NCBI GenBank assembly: GCA_964458935.1
Contig: CAYWKS010000021.1
Location: forward strand, 1 to 49,332
Length of the DNA: 49,332 nucleotides
From: CAYWKS01 sp964458935
Lineage (GTDB): Bacteria; Planctomycetota; Phycisphaerae; Phycisphaerales; Zrk34
Reading direction: 5' to 3'
Shown here: positions 1-8,004 of the stretch, one piece after another
Layout of the letters: every line of letters starts with the position of its first letter
Numbering within the stretch: the first letter of the stretch is position 1
The notes under the pieces: generated by a model
Told to the model about the DNA's origin: nothing
Database searches by the model: none
What the model saw: the letters and a program-made list of their open reading frames with translations, nothing else
Made by a program: the position numbers and the translations under genes

Positions 1-230
1 GCTCTTGGATTCGTTCGGGCTGTTGGCTGAGATTGGAGGGAGGGGAAGAGGGGTTGAGGGCTGGAGCGGAGGACAGGAGGGGAGGGCAGGCGAGGGGGGG
101 AGGGGTTGAGGGAGTGGGTCGGCGGCACGGGCTGTGTTGGGCTTTCGGCCCATCGGGGGGAGTCGGGGGCCGGGCACCGGGGGCTGGGGTGGCGGGAGAG
201 CCGGAGGCCGGGGGTGAAAGGCGGCGTGAT
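1..230. other. Window edge, no gene seen
   Basis: This purine- and G-rich stretch precedes the MarR-type gene. An open frame from position 33 runs through it into that gene, but its translation is a compositionally biased Gly/Arg/Ala string without family character, so I read it as non-coding. It should hold the promoter of the downstream pair; I see no convincing -35/-10 pair. Confidence 0.4.
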
Positions 231-731
231 ATGAGCCGGCGAGCGGACGGACGGCGAGCACAGCGAAGCGGACGGGCGGCGCGAGCGCAGCGGGCGGCGG
301 CGGAGATGGGCGAGTCGTGCCTGTCGCTGCGGGTGTGCCGGGTGGCGCGCGCGCTGAACCAGTTGTACAGCGAACGGCTGGTGTCGCACGGGCTGACGCC
401 GCAGCAGTTGACGCTGCTGGCGGTACTGACGCGGCTGGGTCGCGCGGCGCCGGCGCAGCTCGGCCGGGCGCTGGGCATGGAGCAATCGACGGTGAGCCGC
501 AACCTGGCACGGCTGGAGTCGCTGGGGCTGGCGGCGTATCGCCGGTCGGACACGGGTCGGCTGCTGGAGGTGCGGATCGAGGCGGCGGGCCACGAGGCGC
601 TGGCGGCGGCGCACGCCGACTGGCGGCGGGCGCAGCGTGAAGCGGAGCAACTGCTCGGTCCGGCGTTGAGCGCGGCGTTGCGCGAAGCGGCCGGTCCGGC
701 CGAGACGGGCGGGCCACCGTCCAACCCATGA
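231..731 (+). CDS. MarR-family transcriptional regulator
   Basis: Cytoplasmic winged-helix DNA-binding regulator, about 166 aa. The C-terminal 140 residues have the MarR layout: an N-terminal dimerisation helix, the 'GLTPQQLTLLAVL' helix, a recognition region with 'LGRALGMEQSTVSRNLARLE', and a wing with 'RRSDTGRLLEVRI'. These proteins usually repress their own operon and a neighbouring membrane or stress gene and respond to small phenolic ligands; the ligand cannot be inferred here. Start choice: ATG 231 has GAAAGG 9 nt upstream, but residues 1-25 from it are Arg/Ala-rich and unlike the family. The in-frame ATG at 306 would give a normal-looking MarR N-terminus with a poorly spaced GGAG. Either is possible. 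The stop overlaps an ATG (ATGA) at the head of the next gene, so the two are probably co-transcribed. Confidence 0.8.
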   Translation: MSRRADGRRAQRSGRAARAQRAAAEMGESCLSLRVCRVARALNQLYSERLVSHGLTPQQLTLLAVLTRLGRAAPAQLGRALGMEQSTVSRNLARLESLGLAAYRRSDTGRLLEVRIEAAGHEALAAAHADWRRAQREAEQLLGPALSAALREAAGPAETGGPPSNP

Positions 732-742
732 GAGGACTTGCG

Positions 743-1411
743 ATGCAGACGACAACGATGAACGCCGACTCGCGTGGCCGGGTCGCCCTCGTGCCCGGTT
801 GGGCGCTGGGGGTGCTGGGGTTCTGGGGGGGCGGGGTGCTGGCGTTGAATGCGACGGGGCTGTTCGTGGATCGCCCGGGCGCGCCGCCGCTGGCGCTGTT
901 GCTGGCGGTTGTCGTGCCGCCGGCGGCGTGCCTGGTCGCGTTGAGGGTGTCCGGCGCGGCGCGGGGGGCGATGATGGCGCTGGACCTGAGGCTTCTGACG
1001 GTGTTGCAGGCTTGGCGGGTGATCGGCGTGGTGTTCCTGGTGCTGATGGGCCGGGGGCTGCTGCCGGGGTCGTTCGCCTGGCCGGCGGGCTTGGGCGATG
1101 TGCTGGTCGGGGTCTACGCGCCGTTCGTGGTGTTGTTGATGGTGCGGGGGGCGGCGGGCTGGCGCCGGCACGCGATCGCGTTGAATGTGCTGGGGCTGGT
1201 GGACTTCGTCGGGGCGGTCGGCATGGGCGTGCTGTCCGGGCAGTCGCGGATCGGGGTGCTCAGCGGCGAGTTGACGACGCGGATCATGACCGAGTTGCCG
1301 CTGAGCATGATCCCGACGTTCGGCGTGCCGTTCTGGATTGTGGTGCACATCATCGCGCTGGCGCAGTTGCGCGACGCGGCGCGACGCGAGCCGGGGCGTC
1401 CGCGGATGTGA
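743..1411 (+). CDS. Polytopic membrane protein linked to MarR regulator
   Basis: About 222 aa, mostly hydrophobic, with roughly six predicted transmembrane helices (for example around 'WALGVLGFWGGGVLALNATG', 'ALLLAVVVPPAACLVAL', 'VIGVVFLVLMGRGLLPG' and the C-terminal 'PFWIVVHIIALAQL'). I do not recognise the family. ATG 743 is preferred over ATG 728 because AGAGGA sits 6 nt before it. Directly behind a MarR regulator and probably in its operon, it is a candidate target of that regulator. No catalytic motif is visible. It ends in a convergent junction only 9 bp from the GNAT gene. Confidence 0.75.
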   Translation: MQTTTMNADSRGRVALVPGWALGVLGFWGGGVLALNATGLFVDRPGAPPLALLLAVVVPPAACLVALRVSGAARGAMMALDLRLLTVLQAWRVIGVVFLVLMGRGLLPGSFAWPAGLGDVLVGVYAPFVVLLMVRGAAGWRRHAIALNVLGLVDFVGAVGMGVLSGQSRIGVLSGELTTRIMTELPLSMIPTFGVPFWIVVHIIALAQLRDAARREPGRPRM

Positions 1412-1423
1412 TGCGGGGCATCA
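1409..1423. terminator. Short hairpin spanning both convergent stop codons
   Basis: TGATGC (1409-1414), GGG loop, GCATCA (1418-1423): a perfect 6-bp stem whose outer bases are the TGA stop of the plus-strand gene and the stop of the minus-strand GNAT gene. There is no T-tract, so it is a weak bidirectional terminator candidate at best. Confidence 0.3.
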
Positions 1424-2119
1424 GGTCGTGGGCTTGCGTTTTCGGGCGAACTGCGGCGGGCGGCGGCGGTAGTCGCGGGGCTGGGCCTGCTCGTGGTTGA
1501 TCCACTCGATGATGGCGGCGTGTCCGCGGCTCTCGGCGTCTTCGGAGAGGTACCGCTCGACGACGCCGATGACGCGGAAGCCCTGCTTGAGCTGAAAGCT
1601 GAGGGTGGGGTCGCCGAGGCGGCGGTTGACGACCTCGATGACGTACTCGTGGGGGGTGAGCAGGTCGGCGTACTGGGCGTAGCCGCGGAGCCGGGCGCCG
1701 GCGCGGATGCGCCGCAGCGAAAGGCGGCGGCACAGGCTGCGGCGGGCCTGGTAGATCTGCTTGCCAACGCCCATCCCGCGGGCGTCGGGGTCGACCATGA
1801 TGTCGGCGCCGTAGAGGGTGCGGCCGTGGTCGGGGTCGTGGGTGGTGAACCAGCCGTCGGCGGTGACCTCGTTCCAGGTGTGGTCCATGCCGTAGTCGTC
1901 CCACCAGACGATCAGCGCCGCGGCGTAGCCGAGCACGCGGTTGTCGGCGTCGACGGCGACGAGCTGGCCCTGGCCGAAGAGGTTGCGGTGGCATTCGAGG
2001 ACGGTGTTGTCCCAGGGGGGCGCGTCGGGGTAGACCTTCCGGCACATCTCGATGATCGTGGCAAAGTCGTCGGGATGCATCGGCCGGACGTGGACCTTCT
2101 GGCGCGTGCGGGGGGTCAT
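1421..2119 (-). CDS. GNAT-family N-acetyltransferase
   Basis: About 232 aa. GNAT fold: N-terminal 'VRPMHPDDFATIIEM', central strand 'GADIMVDPDARGMGVGKQIYQ' with the acetyl-CoA pyrophosphate-binding R/Q-x-x-G-x-G/A pattern (RGMGVG), and a C-terminal beta-rich part ending in a basic tail. Substrate unknown. ATG 2119 overlaps the TGA of the upstream nitrilase by 4 nt (ATGA), which fixes the start and implies translational coupling. Proteins fusing a GNAT domain of this type to a nitrilase domain are known (Bacillus YhcX type, GNAT first). Here the same two activities appear as separate genes with the nitrilase first, which suggests they act on the same metabolite. Confidence 0.87.
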   Translation of the reverse strand: MTPRTRQKVHVRPMHPDDFATIIEMCRKVYPDAPPWDNTVLECHRNLFGQGQLVAVDADNRVLGYAAALIVWWDDYGMDHTWNEVTADGWFTTHDPDHGRTLYGADIMVDPDARGMGVGKQIYQARRSLCRRLSLRRIRAGARLRGYAQYADLLTPHEYVIEVVNRRLGDPTLSFQLKQGFRVIGVVERYLSEDAESRGHAAIIEWINHEQAQPRDYRRRPPQFARKRKPTT

Positions 2120-3006
2120 AACTGGATGAATTCGCTGTTGGCCACAACCAACTCGGCCCGTTCGCTGTCGCGGAGGGGTAAGACCGTTGAATTCGTCCGC
2201 GCATCGACGACGGTGGCGAGGTTGATGTCGGCGATGACCATGGTTTCCTGGTTGACGACGCCCTCGGCGATGATGCCGTCGCGGCTGAAGGGGAAGTCGC
2301 TGGGCGTGAGGATGGAGGCCTGCCCGTAGTTGAGCGAGACGCTGGGGACGCTGGGGATGGACCCGACGGTGGAGGCGTGGACGACGTACATGCAGTTCTC
2401 GATAGCGCGGGCCTGGGCGCAGTAGCGGACGCGGAGGAAGCCCTGCCGCTCGTCGGTGCAACTGGGCACGACCAGGAGGATGACGCCCTGCCGCGCCGCG
2501 GCGCGGGCGAGCTCGGGGAACTCCACGTCGTAACAGATGGTGACGGCCATGCGTCCGAAGGTGGTCTCGAAGATCTGCAGCGTGTCGCGCGGGGAGACGT
2601 GCCAGTCCTCGTCCTCCCAGCGGGTCATGTGCATCTTGCCCTGGACGCCGCACGCGCCGGTCGGGCTGAACACGTGGCAGTCGTTGTAGATGGTGGTGGG
2701 GTCGCCGTGGTCGGCGGTGGGGATGGACCCGGCGACGATGTACAGCCCGTGATCGCGGGCCAGGGCGCTCATCATCTCGACGAAGCGATCGACCATGTCG
2801 GTCAGGCGGCGGACCTGTTCGGTGATGGGCCGCGTGATGTCGCCGAGCGTGAGCAGTTGGATGGTGAAGTACTCGGGGAAGACGAGCAGGTGGCTGCCGT
2901 AGTCCGCGGCGGTCTGGACCAGGCCGGTGACCTGGGCCTCGAACTGCTCGAACGAATCGACGGGTCGAATCCAGTATTGGAGCGAGGCGACGCGGATGCG
3001 ATCCAT
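2116..3006 (-). CDS. Carbon-nitrogen hydrolase (nitrilase superfamily)
   Basis: 296 aa, the usual length of a single-domain nitrilase/amidase. The catalytic triad is visible: Glu45 in 'LLVFPEYFT', Lys124 in 'GVQGKMHMTRWE' and Cys159 in 'VTICYDVEFPE'. This predicts hydrolysis of a C-N bond (amide or nitrile) through a thioester; the natural substrate is not readable from sequence. Cytoplasmic, no signal peptide. It is the first gene of a two-gene unit with the GNAT acetyltransferase (4-nt overlap). There is no Shine-Dalgarno upstream; instead TACAAT (reverse strand, 3013-3018) ends 6 nt before the ATG, so the mRNA may be leaderless. Confidence 0.92.
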   Translation of the reverse strand: MDRIRVASLQYWIRPVDSFEQFEAQVTGLVQTAADYGSHLLVFPEYFTIQLLTLGDITRPITEQVRRLTDMVDRFVEMMSALARDHGLYIVAGSIPTADHGDPTTIYNDCHVFSPTGACGVQGKMHMTRWEDEDWHVSPRDTLQIFETTFGRMAVTICYDVEFPELARAAARQGVILLVVPSCTDERQGFLRVRYCAQARAIENCMYVVHASTVGSIPSVPSVSLNYGQASILTPSDFPFSRDGIIAEGVVNQETMVIADINLATVVDARTNSTVLPLRDSERAELVVANSEFIQL

Positions 3007-3012
3007 GGCGGC

Positions 3013-3018
3013 ATTGTA
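3013..3018 (-). promoter_or_regulatory. -10-like hexamer before nitrilase
   Basis: TACAAT on the reverse strand, 6 nt upstream of the ATG at 3006. With the usual -10 to start-site spacing, transcription would begin at or next to the start codon. No matching -35 box was found. Confidence 0.4.
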
Positions 3019-3076
3019 GCGGCGTGAGCGTTTGAGGCGCGGCCGGGGCCCGGGATTGGATCGGCGCTTCGCCGGC

Positions 3077-4495
3077 TCAGGGCTGGCGCGGTGCGGGTTC
3101 GGCGGGTTCGTCGTCGAGGAGGCTGATCGCTTCCCAGGGCCCGCGCCGCCACCGGGCGAACATGGTCAGCCCGAGCACGATGATGTAGACGGTGGCGGCG
3201 AGCCAGGGCCCGATCGCGCCCCACTGCGGGGCGAGGGCGACGATGGCCCAGCCGCCGCCGAGGAAGACGGTGGCGGCGAGCGCGGCGGCGGCGTAGGCGG
3301 GCCAGTGGTTGTCGCCGGCGCCGCGGAGCGCGTTGACGTGGATGATCCCCAGGGCGTCGAAGACCTGGAACACCGCGCATAGCAGCAGGAGGCGAGCGGC
3401 CCACTCGACCACGTCGGGCTCGGCGGCGAGCAACCCGGCGAGCGGGTAGCGGAGCGTGACGTAGCCGACCGCCATCGCGCCCATGTAGAGCATCGCGAAG
3501 CCGGTCGCCCAGTTGACGATGCGGCGGGCCAGCGGCTTGTCGCCTTCGCCGATGGCCTTGCCGACGGCGGCGGTGACGGCGATGCCCAGCCCCACGGCGG
3601 GCATGAACGAGACCTCCAGCAGCTTGAACGCGAGGTTGTGGGCGGCGAGCTGGACCGTGCCGAACCGCCCGACGAGGAAGATCGTGAAGATGGTGAAGGC
3701 GACGATGTCGACGGTGAACTGGGCGCCGGCGGGGAAGCCGAGCCAGATCACGCGGCGGGCGCGGTGCCACGATGGCCGCCACATCGCCCAGGTGTGGTAG
3801 CGTCGGGCGAGGCTCGGCCGGCCCGCCCACGCCAGCAGCAGCAGCAGTTGCAGCACCTGCGCGGTGGTGGTGGCCCAGGCGGCGCCGGCCATGCCCATGG
3901 GCTCGAACCCCCAGTGGCCGAAGATCAGCGCGTAGTTGGCCGCGACGTTGTAGGCGTTGGCGGCCAGCGCCGCCCAGAACCCGACGCTGGGGCGGTGGAT
4001 GCCGTTGAAGAAGTTGCTCAGCGTCACGCCGCCGAGCATCGGCGCCAGGCCCAGCAGCCCGATCTGCACGTACTCCACCTCCATCCGCTGGACGAGCGGG
4101 TCGTGGCCGACGAAGGCGAACAGCGGGCCGACGCCCCACCACGCCGGCAGGAACACCAGCCCCAGCGCGGCGCTGAGCCAAAGGCCCTGCCAGAGGAACG
4201 CGGCGCACTCGCGGAGCCGCCCGCGCCCGAAGTTCTGCGCGACGAACGTGTTGACCACGCTCATCATGCCCATCCCGAACGCGATCACGCAGAACAGCAG
4301 GATGCCGGCGGGCATGATCGCGGCCTGGGCCTCGGTGCCCAGCCGCGAGACCATGACAAAGTCGACGAAGCTCATCACCGTCCGCGAGATCATCGAGGCG
4401 ATGATCGGCAGCGCCAGCAGCAGCAGCGCCACGGGCACGGAGCGGCGGCGGTCGAGCGCGCCATCGGCGTCGTGTTGGTTGGGGGCTTGGGTCAT
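3077..4495 (-). CDS. MATE-family multidrug/toxin exporter
   Basis: About 472 aa, the usual length of MATE (NorM/DinF-like) cation-drug antiporters, with about twelve hydrophobic helices in two similar halves. The N-terminal half opens with 'LALPIIASMISRTVMSFVD' and 'MMSVVNTFVAQNFGRG', typical of MATE helix 1-2 regions, and the second half starts after 'RRVIWLGFPAGAQFTVD'. It exports organic cations or other toxic compounds from the cytoplasm using Na+ or H+. ATG 4495 ('MTQAPNQHD') fits the family; the open frame extends much further upstream, but that part is antisense to the metallophosphoesterase. Divergent from that gene across 120 bp. Confidence 0.9.
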   Translation of the reverse strand: MTQAPNQHDADGALDRRRSVPVALLLLALPIIASMISRTVMSFVDFVMVSRLGTEAQAAIMPAGILLFCVIAFGMGMMSVVNTFVAQNFGRGRLRECAAFLWQGLWLSAALGLVFLPAWWGVGPLFAFVGHDPLVQRMEVEYVQIGLLGLAPMLGGVTLSNFFNGIHRPSVGFWAALAANAYNVAANYALIFGHWGFEPMGMAGAAWATTTAQVLQLLLLLAWAGRPSLARRYHTWAMWRPSWHRARRVIWLGFPAGAQFTVDIVAFTIFTIFLVGRFGTVQLAAHNLAFKLLEVSFMPAVGLGIAVTAAVGKAIGEGDKPLARRIVNWATGFAMLYMGAMAVGYVTLRYPLAGLLAAEPDVVEWAARLLLLCAVFQVFDALGIIHVNALRGAGDNHWPAYAAAALAATVFLGGGWAIVALAPQWGAIGPWLAATVYIIVLGLTMFARWRRGPWEAISLLDDEPAEPAPRQP

Positions 4496-4526
4496 CGCGG
4501 TCGGCTCCGCCAAGCGGGGTACCGTA

Positions 4527-4552
4527 CCGTTGCCGCGTCGTGCCGGCAACGG
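4527..4552. promoter_or_regulatory. Inverted repeat in divergent promoter region
   Basis: CCGTTGCCG (4527-4535) and CGGCAACGG (4544-4552) are perfect 9-bp arms around an 8-nt spacer. They lie in the 120-bp gap between the divergent MATE and metallophosphoesterase genes. This could be a dimeric regulator's operator or an RNA hairpin; no regulator gene is adjacent. Confidence 0.35.
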
Positions 4553-4615
4553 GCGCGCGGCCGGCGTGGCCGGCGGGTTGACCCGGCCGCTCGCAAGCTC
4601 TCTACTTGTGGCAAC

Positions 4616-5500
4616 ATGGACGTGACCCAACGCAAGCTGAACCTGCAAGACGCCGACATGGTCCGGGCCGCCTTCGATCAGGCCGCACAACGCAACCTCC
4701 GCTCGCCGCTCCGCAACGGGTCGGTGGTGGAGTTGCCGGCGTCCGGCCGCATCACCGTCGGGGGCGACGTGCACGACCACCGCGCGAACTTCACGAAGCT
4801 GGTCCGCCTGGCCGAGCTGCACCGCGACCCCGGCCACCAACTGCTGCTCCAGGAGATGGTGCACGGGGAGAAGCTGGTCAACGGCCGCGACCTGAGCTAC
4901 CGCATGGTCGCCGAGGCGGCGCAGCTCCAGCTCCGCGCCGACGACCGCGTGCACGTGCTGCTGAGCAACCACGAGCTGGCCCAGGTCACCGGCGAGGACA
5001 TCGCCAAGCACGGCGTCAGCAGCGTGGAGTCGTTCCACCGCGGGCTGGAGTACGTGTTCGGCGGCGACGGCGACAAGGTGCACGAGTCGTTCGAGCACTA
5101 CGTGAAGAGCCTGCCGCTGGCGATCCGGTGCGGGAACGGGGTGATGTTCGCGCACTCGCTGCCGTCGCCGCGGAAGCGCGACGCGTTCGATCCGCTGATC
5201 CTCAATCGCGGGCTGACGGCGCAGGACCTGGTCGGGCCCGGCGGCAGCGCCTACCTCATGGTCTGGGGCCGCAACCTCACCCAGGACTGGGCGGACGACC
5301 TGGCGACGCTGTGGGGCGCGGAGCAGTTCGTGCTCGGCCACCAGCGCGCGGAGATGGGCTACGAGCTGATCGGCCAGACGATGATCGTGCTCGCCTCCGA
5401 CCACGACCACGGGGTGGCGCTGCAGATCGACCTGTCGCGGGGGTACACGCGGGACGAGCTGATCGAGAACATCCTGCCGCTGGCGGCGGTGCTGGGTTAA
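4616..5500 (+). CDS. Calcineurin-like metallophosphoesterase
   Basis: 294 aa, probably a cytoplasmic phosphatase of the PPP/ApaH-like metallophosphoesterase superfamily. Motifs: 'GGDVHDHRANF' (GDxHG-type metal site), 'HVLLSNHELAQVTG' (GNHE-type site with Ser for Gly), 'VMFAHSLPSP' and 'FVLGHQRAE' (His ligands). The central GDxxDRG element is degenerate ('MVHGEKLVNGRDL'), so it is a divergent member and its substrate is unclear. Start at ATG 4616 gives an N-terminus matched to the fold; the open frame upstream is antisense to the MATE gene. No good Shine-Dalgarno is visible. It converges on the ROK kinase gene 28 bp downstream. Confidence 0.8.
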   Translation: MDVTQRKLNLQDADMVRAAFDQAAQRNLRSPLRNGSVVELPASGRITVGGDVHDHRANFTKLVRLAELHRDPGHQLLLQEMVHGEKLVNGRDLSYRMVAEAAQLQLRADDRVHVLLSNHELAQVTGEDIAKHGVSSVESFHRGLEYVFGGDGDKVHESFEHYVKSLPLAIRCGNGVMFAHSLPSPRKRDAFDPLILNRGLTAQDLVGPGGSAYLMVWGRNLTQDWADDLATLWGAEQFVLGHQRAEMGYELIGQTMIVLASDHDHGVALQIDLSRGYTRDELIENILPLAAVLG

Positions 5501-5528
5501 GCGGGGCGGTTGACGACGCCGGGGCGGG

Positions 5529-6494
5529 CTACGCGGCGTGTTCGCGCGCGAGCAGCGCGGCGCCGACGATGCCCGCGTCGTCGCCGAGCCGGCTCTCGAC
5601 CACGCGGCAGGCGCGGCAGCGCGCGGGGAAGACGCACGCCCGGAAGTGCCTGCGGACCCGGGTGACGAACGGCTTGCCCAGCGCCTCGGTCAGCCCGCCG
5701 CCGATCACCACGCGGTCGAGGCTGAACAGCGTCACGACGTTGGCGATCGCGGCGCCGACGACCCGCGCCGCCTCGCCGACCACTTCGACGGTCAGCGCGT
5801 CGTCGGCGTCGAAGGCGTCGGCGATGGGCCCGGAGCGGATGGCCGGCCACTTGTCCCCGGCGATCTTCGGCAGGTCGCTGGGGTGGTGCGCCCTGGCCAT
5901 CGCCACGAGCCGATTCGCCACGGCGGTGCGGCTGGCCAGTTGCTCGACCGTGCGTGACCCGTACGACCCGAACACGTCGATGGTGGTGTGGCCGATCTCG
6001 CCGGCGGTCCCGAACGCGCCGGCGTAGACGGCGTCGTTGAAGATGAACGCCCCGCCGATCCCGGTGCCGATGAACACGCCGAACACCGCGGTCGCGCCCT
6101 TCGCGGCGCCCGCGCGATACTCGCCCCACGTCCCGACGTTGACGTCGTTGTCGACCACGACGGGGAGCTTGGTGCGGCGGCGGAGCTTGCGACCGACGTC
6201 CAGGTCCGTCCAGCGGAGGTTGACCGCTTCGAGGACGCGGCCGGCCTCCGCGTCCACCGCGCCCGGCACGCCGATCCCCACCGCCGCGATCGCCGAGCGC
6301 GGGTGGCCCGAGCCGGCGATCAGCTCGTCCACCGCGCCGGCGATGCGGTCGAGGACGTGGGCGGGCCCGCCGTCGGCCTCGGTGTCGACCTTGTGCCGGG
6401 CGAGGACCCGGTGGCCGGCGCCGACCAGGCCCGCGGTGATGTTCGTCCCCCCCAGGTCGATCCCGATGACCGGCCGATCGCTGGCGTCGGACAT
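5529..6494 (-). CDS. ROK-family sugar kinase (glucokinase-like)
   Basis: 321 aa. Actin-fold kinase with the phosphate-1 loop 'GIDLGGTN' (11-18), 'GIGVPGAVD' (73-81), catalytic Asp117 in 'VVDNDVN', 'GTGIGG' (143-148) and 'GEIGH' (165-169). It probably phosphorylates glucose or a related hexose with ATP, feeding glycolysis; a phosphofructokinase gene lies elsewhere in the window. Odd point: the CxCGxxGCxE zinc motif that normally follows GExGH by about ten residues is absent ('FGSYGSRTVEQ' is there instead), while three Cys (287, 293, 296) cluster near the C-terminus. A strong AAGGAAG ribosome site 5-6 nt upstream fixes ATG 6494. N-acetylglucosamine or mannose kinase are alternatives. Confidence 0.88.
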   Translation of the reverse strand: MSDASDRPVIGIDLGGTNITAGLVGAGHRVLARHKVDTEADGGPAHVLDRIAGAVDELIAGSGHPRSAIAAVGIGVPGAVDAEAGRVLEAVNLRWTDLDVGRKLRRRTKLPVVVDNDVNVGTWGEYRAGAAKGATAVFGVFIGTGIGGAFIFNDAVYAGAFGTAGEIGHTTIDVFGSYGSRTVEQLASRTAVANRLVAMARAHHPSDLPKIAGDKWPAIRSGPIADAFDADDALTVEVVGEAARVVGAAIANVVTLFSLDRVVIGGGLTEALGKPFVTRVRRHFRACVFPARCRACRVVESRLGDDAGIVGAALLAREHAA

Positions 6495-6631
6495 GCGCTT
6501 CCTTTCCGGTGAGTTCACTGTAGCGCCGCGGCGGGGCATAAACCGGATACTCACGGGGCGAGCGGGCCGTGGGCGCGATAAGATGCCGCGTCGCCCCGAT
6601 CCTCACGCCCATCGCAAGCAAGGGAGCCGCC

Positions 6632-7993
6632 ATGGCCCGCATCCACACCCTCCTCGCCGCCGCGCTGCTGGCCGGCCTGACCCAGGCCTGCGCCGCCCAG
6701 GCGCCGACCGGCCCGGTCGAGCAAGGCAACGTGATCTTCCTCCACCCCGACGGCACGTCGGCGTCGAACTGGGTGGCGCTGCGCAACCTCACGGTCGGGC
6801 CCGACGGCGAGCTGGAATGGGACAAGCTGCCCGCCATGGCGCTGTACCGCGGGCACATGTACAACGCGCTGACCGCGACGAGCAACGGCGGGGCGACCGC
6901 GCACGCGTTCGGCGTCAAGCCCTACCACAACGCGTTCGGGATGACCGGCGGGCGCGACCCCCGGCCGATCCTCGACGAAGGCGGCCGGTCGCGATCGGTC
7001 GCCATGCAGGCGATGCGCCGGGGCATGAGCGTGGGGCTGGTGCAGAGCGGCAGCGCGATCGAGCCGGGCACCGCCTGCTTCGTCACCGCCGTCGAGGAGC
7101 GCGCCATGCACGACGAGATCGCCGCGCAGTTGATCGCATCCGGCGCGGACGTGCTGCTCAGCGGCGGCGAGCGGCACTTCCTGCCCGAGGGCGTGCAAGG
7201 CGTGCACGGCCCCGGCGACCGCGCCGACGACCGCAACCTCCTCGACGAGGCGCGCGAGGCCGGCTACACCGTCGTCCGCACGCTCGATGAATTGCAGGCC
7301 CTGCCCGACGACACGCACAAGGTGCTCGGGCTGTTCGCCTCGTACCACACCTTCAACGACCAGCCCGAGGAGGACCTGGTCCGGCACAACCTGCCGATGT
7401 ACTGGCCCGAGGCGCCGTCCCTGAAGCAGATGACCGACAAGGCGCTGCGGATCCTCACCGCCAAGGGCAAGCGGTTCCTGCTCGTGGTCGAGGAAGAGGG
7501 AACGGACAACTTCGGGAACAAGAACAACGCCCGGGGCCTGATCGAGGCGGGGCGGCGGGCGGACGAGGCGATCGGGCTCTGCCGCGCGTACGTGCACAAG
7601 CACCCCCGGACGCTGCTGGTCACCGCGGCCGACTCCGACGGCGGCGGGATGCGCGTGGTGGGCATGCCCATCTTGCCCGACGACCCGGAGCCGGCCATCG
7701 CCTCGGAGCACAACTACACGCCGACCGACCTGGAGCCGTTGCCCGCCACGGACCGCAACGGCGCGCCGCTCGACGGCGTCAACGGCACCGCCACCGTGCC
7801 CTTCGTCGCCGCGCCCGACCGGTTCGGCCAGCGGCTGCCGTTCGCCGTGGTCTGGGCCGCCCGCGATGACGTCTCCGGCGGCATCCTCGTTCGGGGCGAG
7901 GGGCTCAACAGCCACCTGATCCGCGGCAACATGGACAACGTCGACATCACCCGCGTGATGCGGCTGACGTTGTTCGGCACGGAAACCCCCTAA
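6632..7993 (+). CDS. Divergent alkaline phosphatase, exported
   Basis: 453 aa with an N-terminal signal ('LLAAALLAGLTQACAAQA'; Cys20 makes a weak lipobox). The alkaline phosphatase fold is recognisable: 'VIFLHPDGTSASNW' with metal-binding Asp40, nucleophile Ser84 in 'TSNGGATAHAFGVK', 'HDEIAAQLIASGADVLLSGG', 'VVEEEGTDNFG' and 'LLVTAADSDGGG'. Compared with E. coli PhoA, the positions of His331, His370 and probably His412 appear as Asn, Ser and a non-His residue, and Asp101 before the serine is Thr. The metal site therefore probably differs from the classic two-zinc site. It should hydrolyse phosphate esters in the periplasm. AGGGAG 5 nt upstream fixes ATG 6632. Divergent from the ROK kinase. 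A phosphodiesterase or phosphonate-related role is possible. Confidence 0.82.
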   Translation: MARIHTLLAAALLAGLTQACAAQAPTGPVEQGNVIFLHPDGTSASNWVALRNLTVGPDGELEWDKLPAMALYRGHMYNALTATSNGGATAHAFGVKPYHNAFGMTGGRDPRPILDEGGRSRSVAMQAMRRGMSVGLVQSGSAIEPGTACFVTAVEERAMHDEIAAQLIASGADVLLSGGERHFLPEGVQGVHGPGDRADDRNLLDEAREAGYTVVRTLDELQALPDDTHKVLGLFASYHTFNDQPEEDLVRHNLPMYWPEAPSLKQMTDKALRILTAKGKRFLLVVEEEGTDNFGNKNNARGLIEAGRRADEAIGLCRAYVHKHPRTLLVTAADSDGGGMRVVGMPILPDDPEPAIASEHNYTPTDLEPLPATDRNGAPLDGVNGTATVPFVAAPDRFGQRLPFAVVWAARDDVSGGILVRGEGLNSHLIRGNMDNVDITRVMRLTLFGTETP

Positions 7994-8004
7994 GCCCCGC
8001 GGCG

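Noticed and set aside
33..230. Longer N-terminus for the MarR regulator
   Set aside because: Gly/Arg-rich, unlike any MarR N-terminus; a better ribosome site lies before ATG 231.
2120..2653. Extension of the GNAT frame to 410 aa upstream of ATG 2119
   Set aside because: It overlaps the nitrilase gene on the same strand in another frame and is Arg/Pro/His-rich; the ATGA overlap gives a natural start.
4496..5410. N-terminal extension of the MATE frame to 777 aa
   Set aside because: It is antisense to the metallophosphoesterase, which has clear metal-site motifs; MATE proteins are about 450-480 aa.
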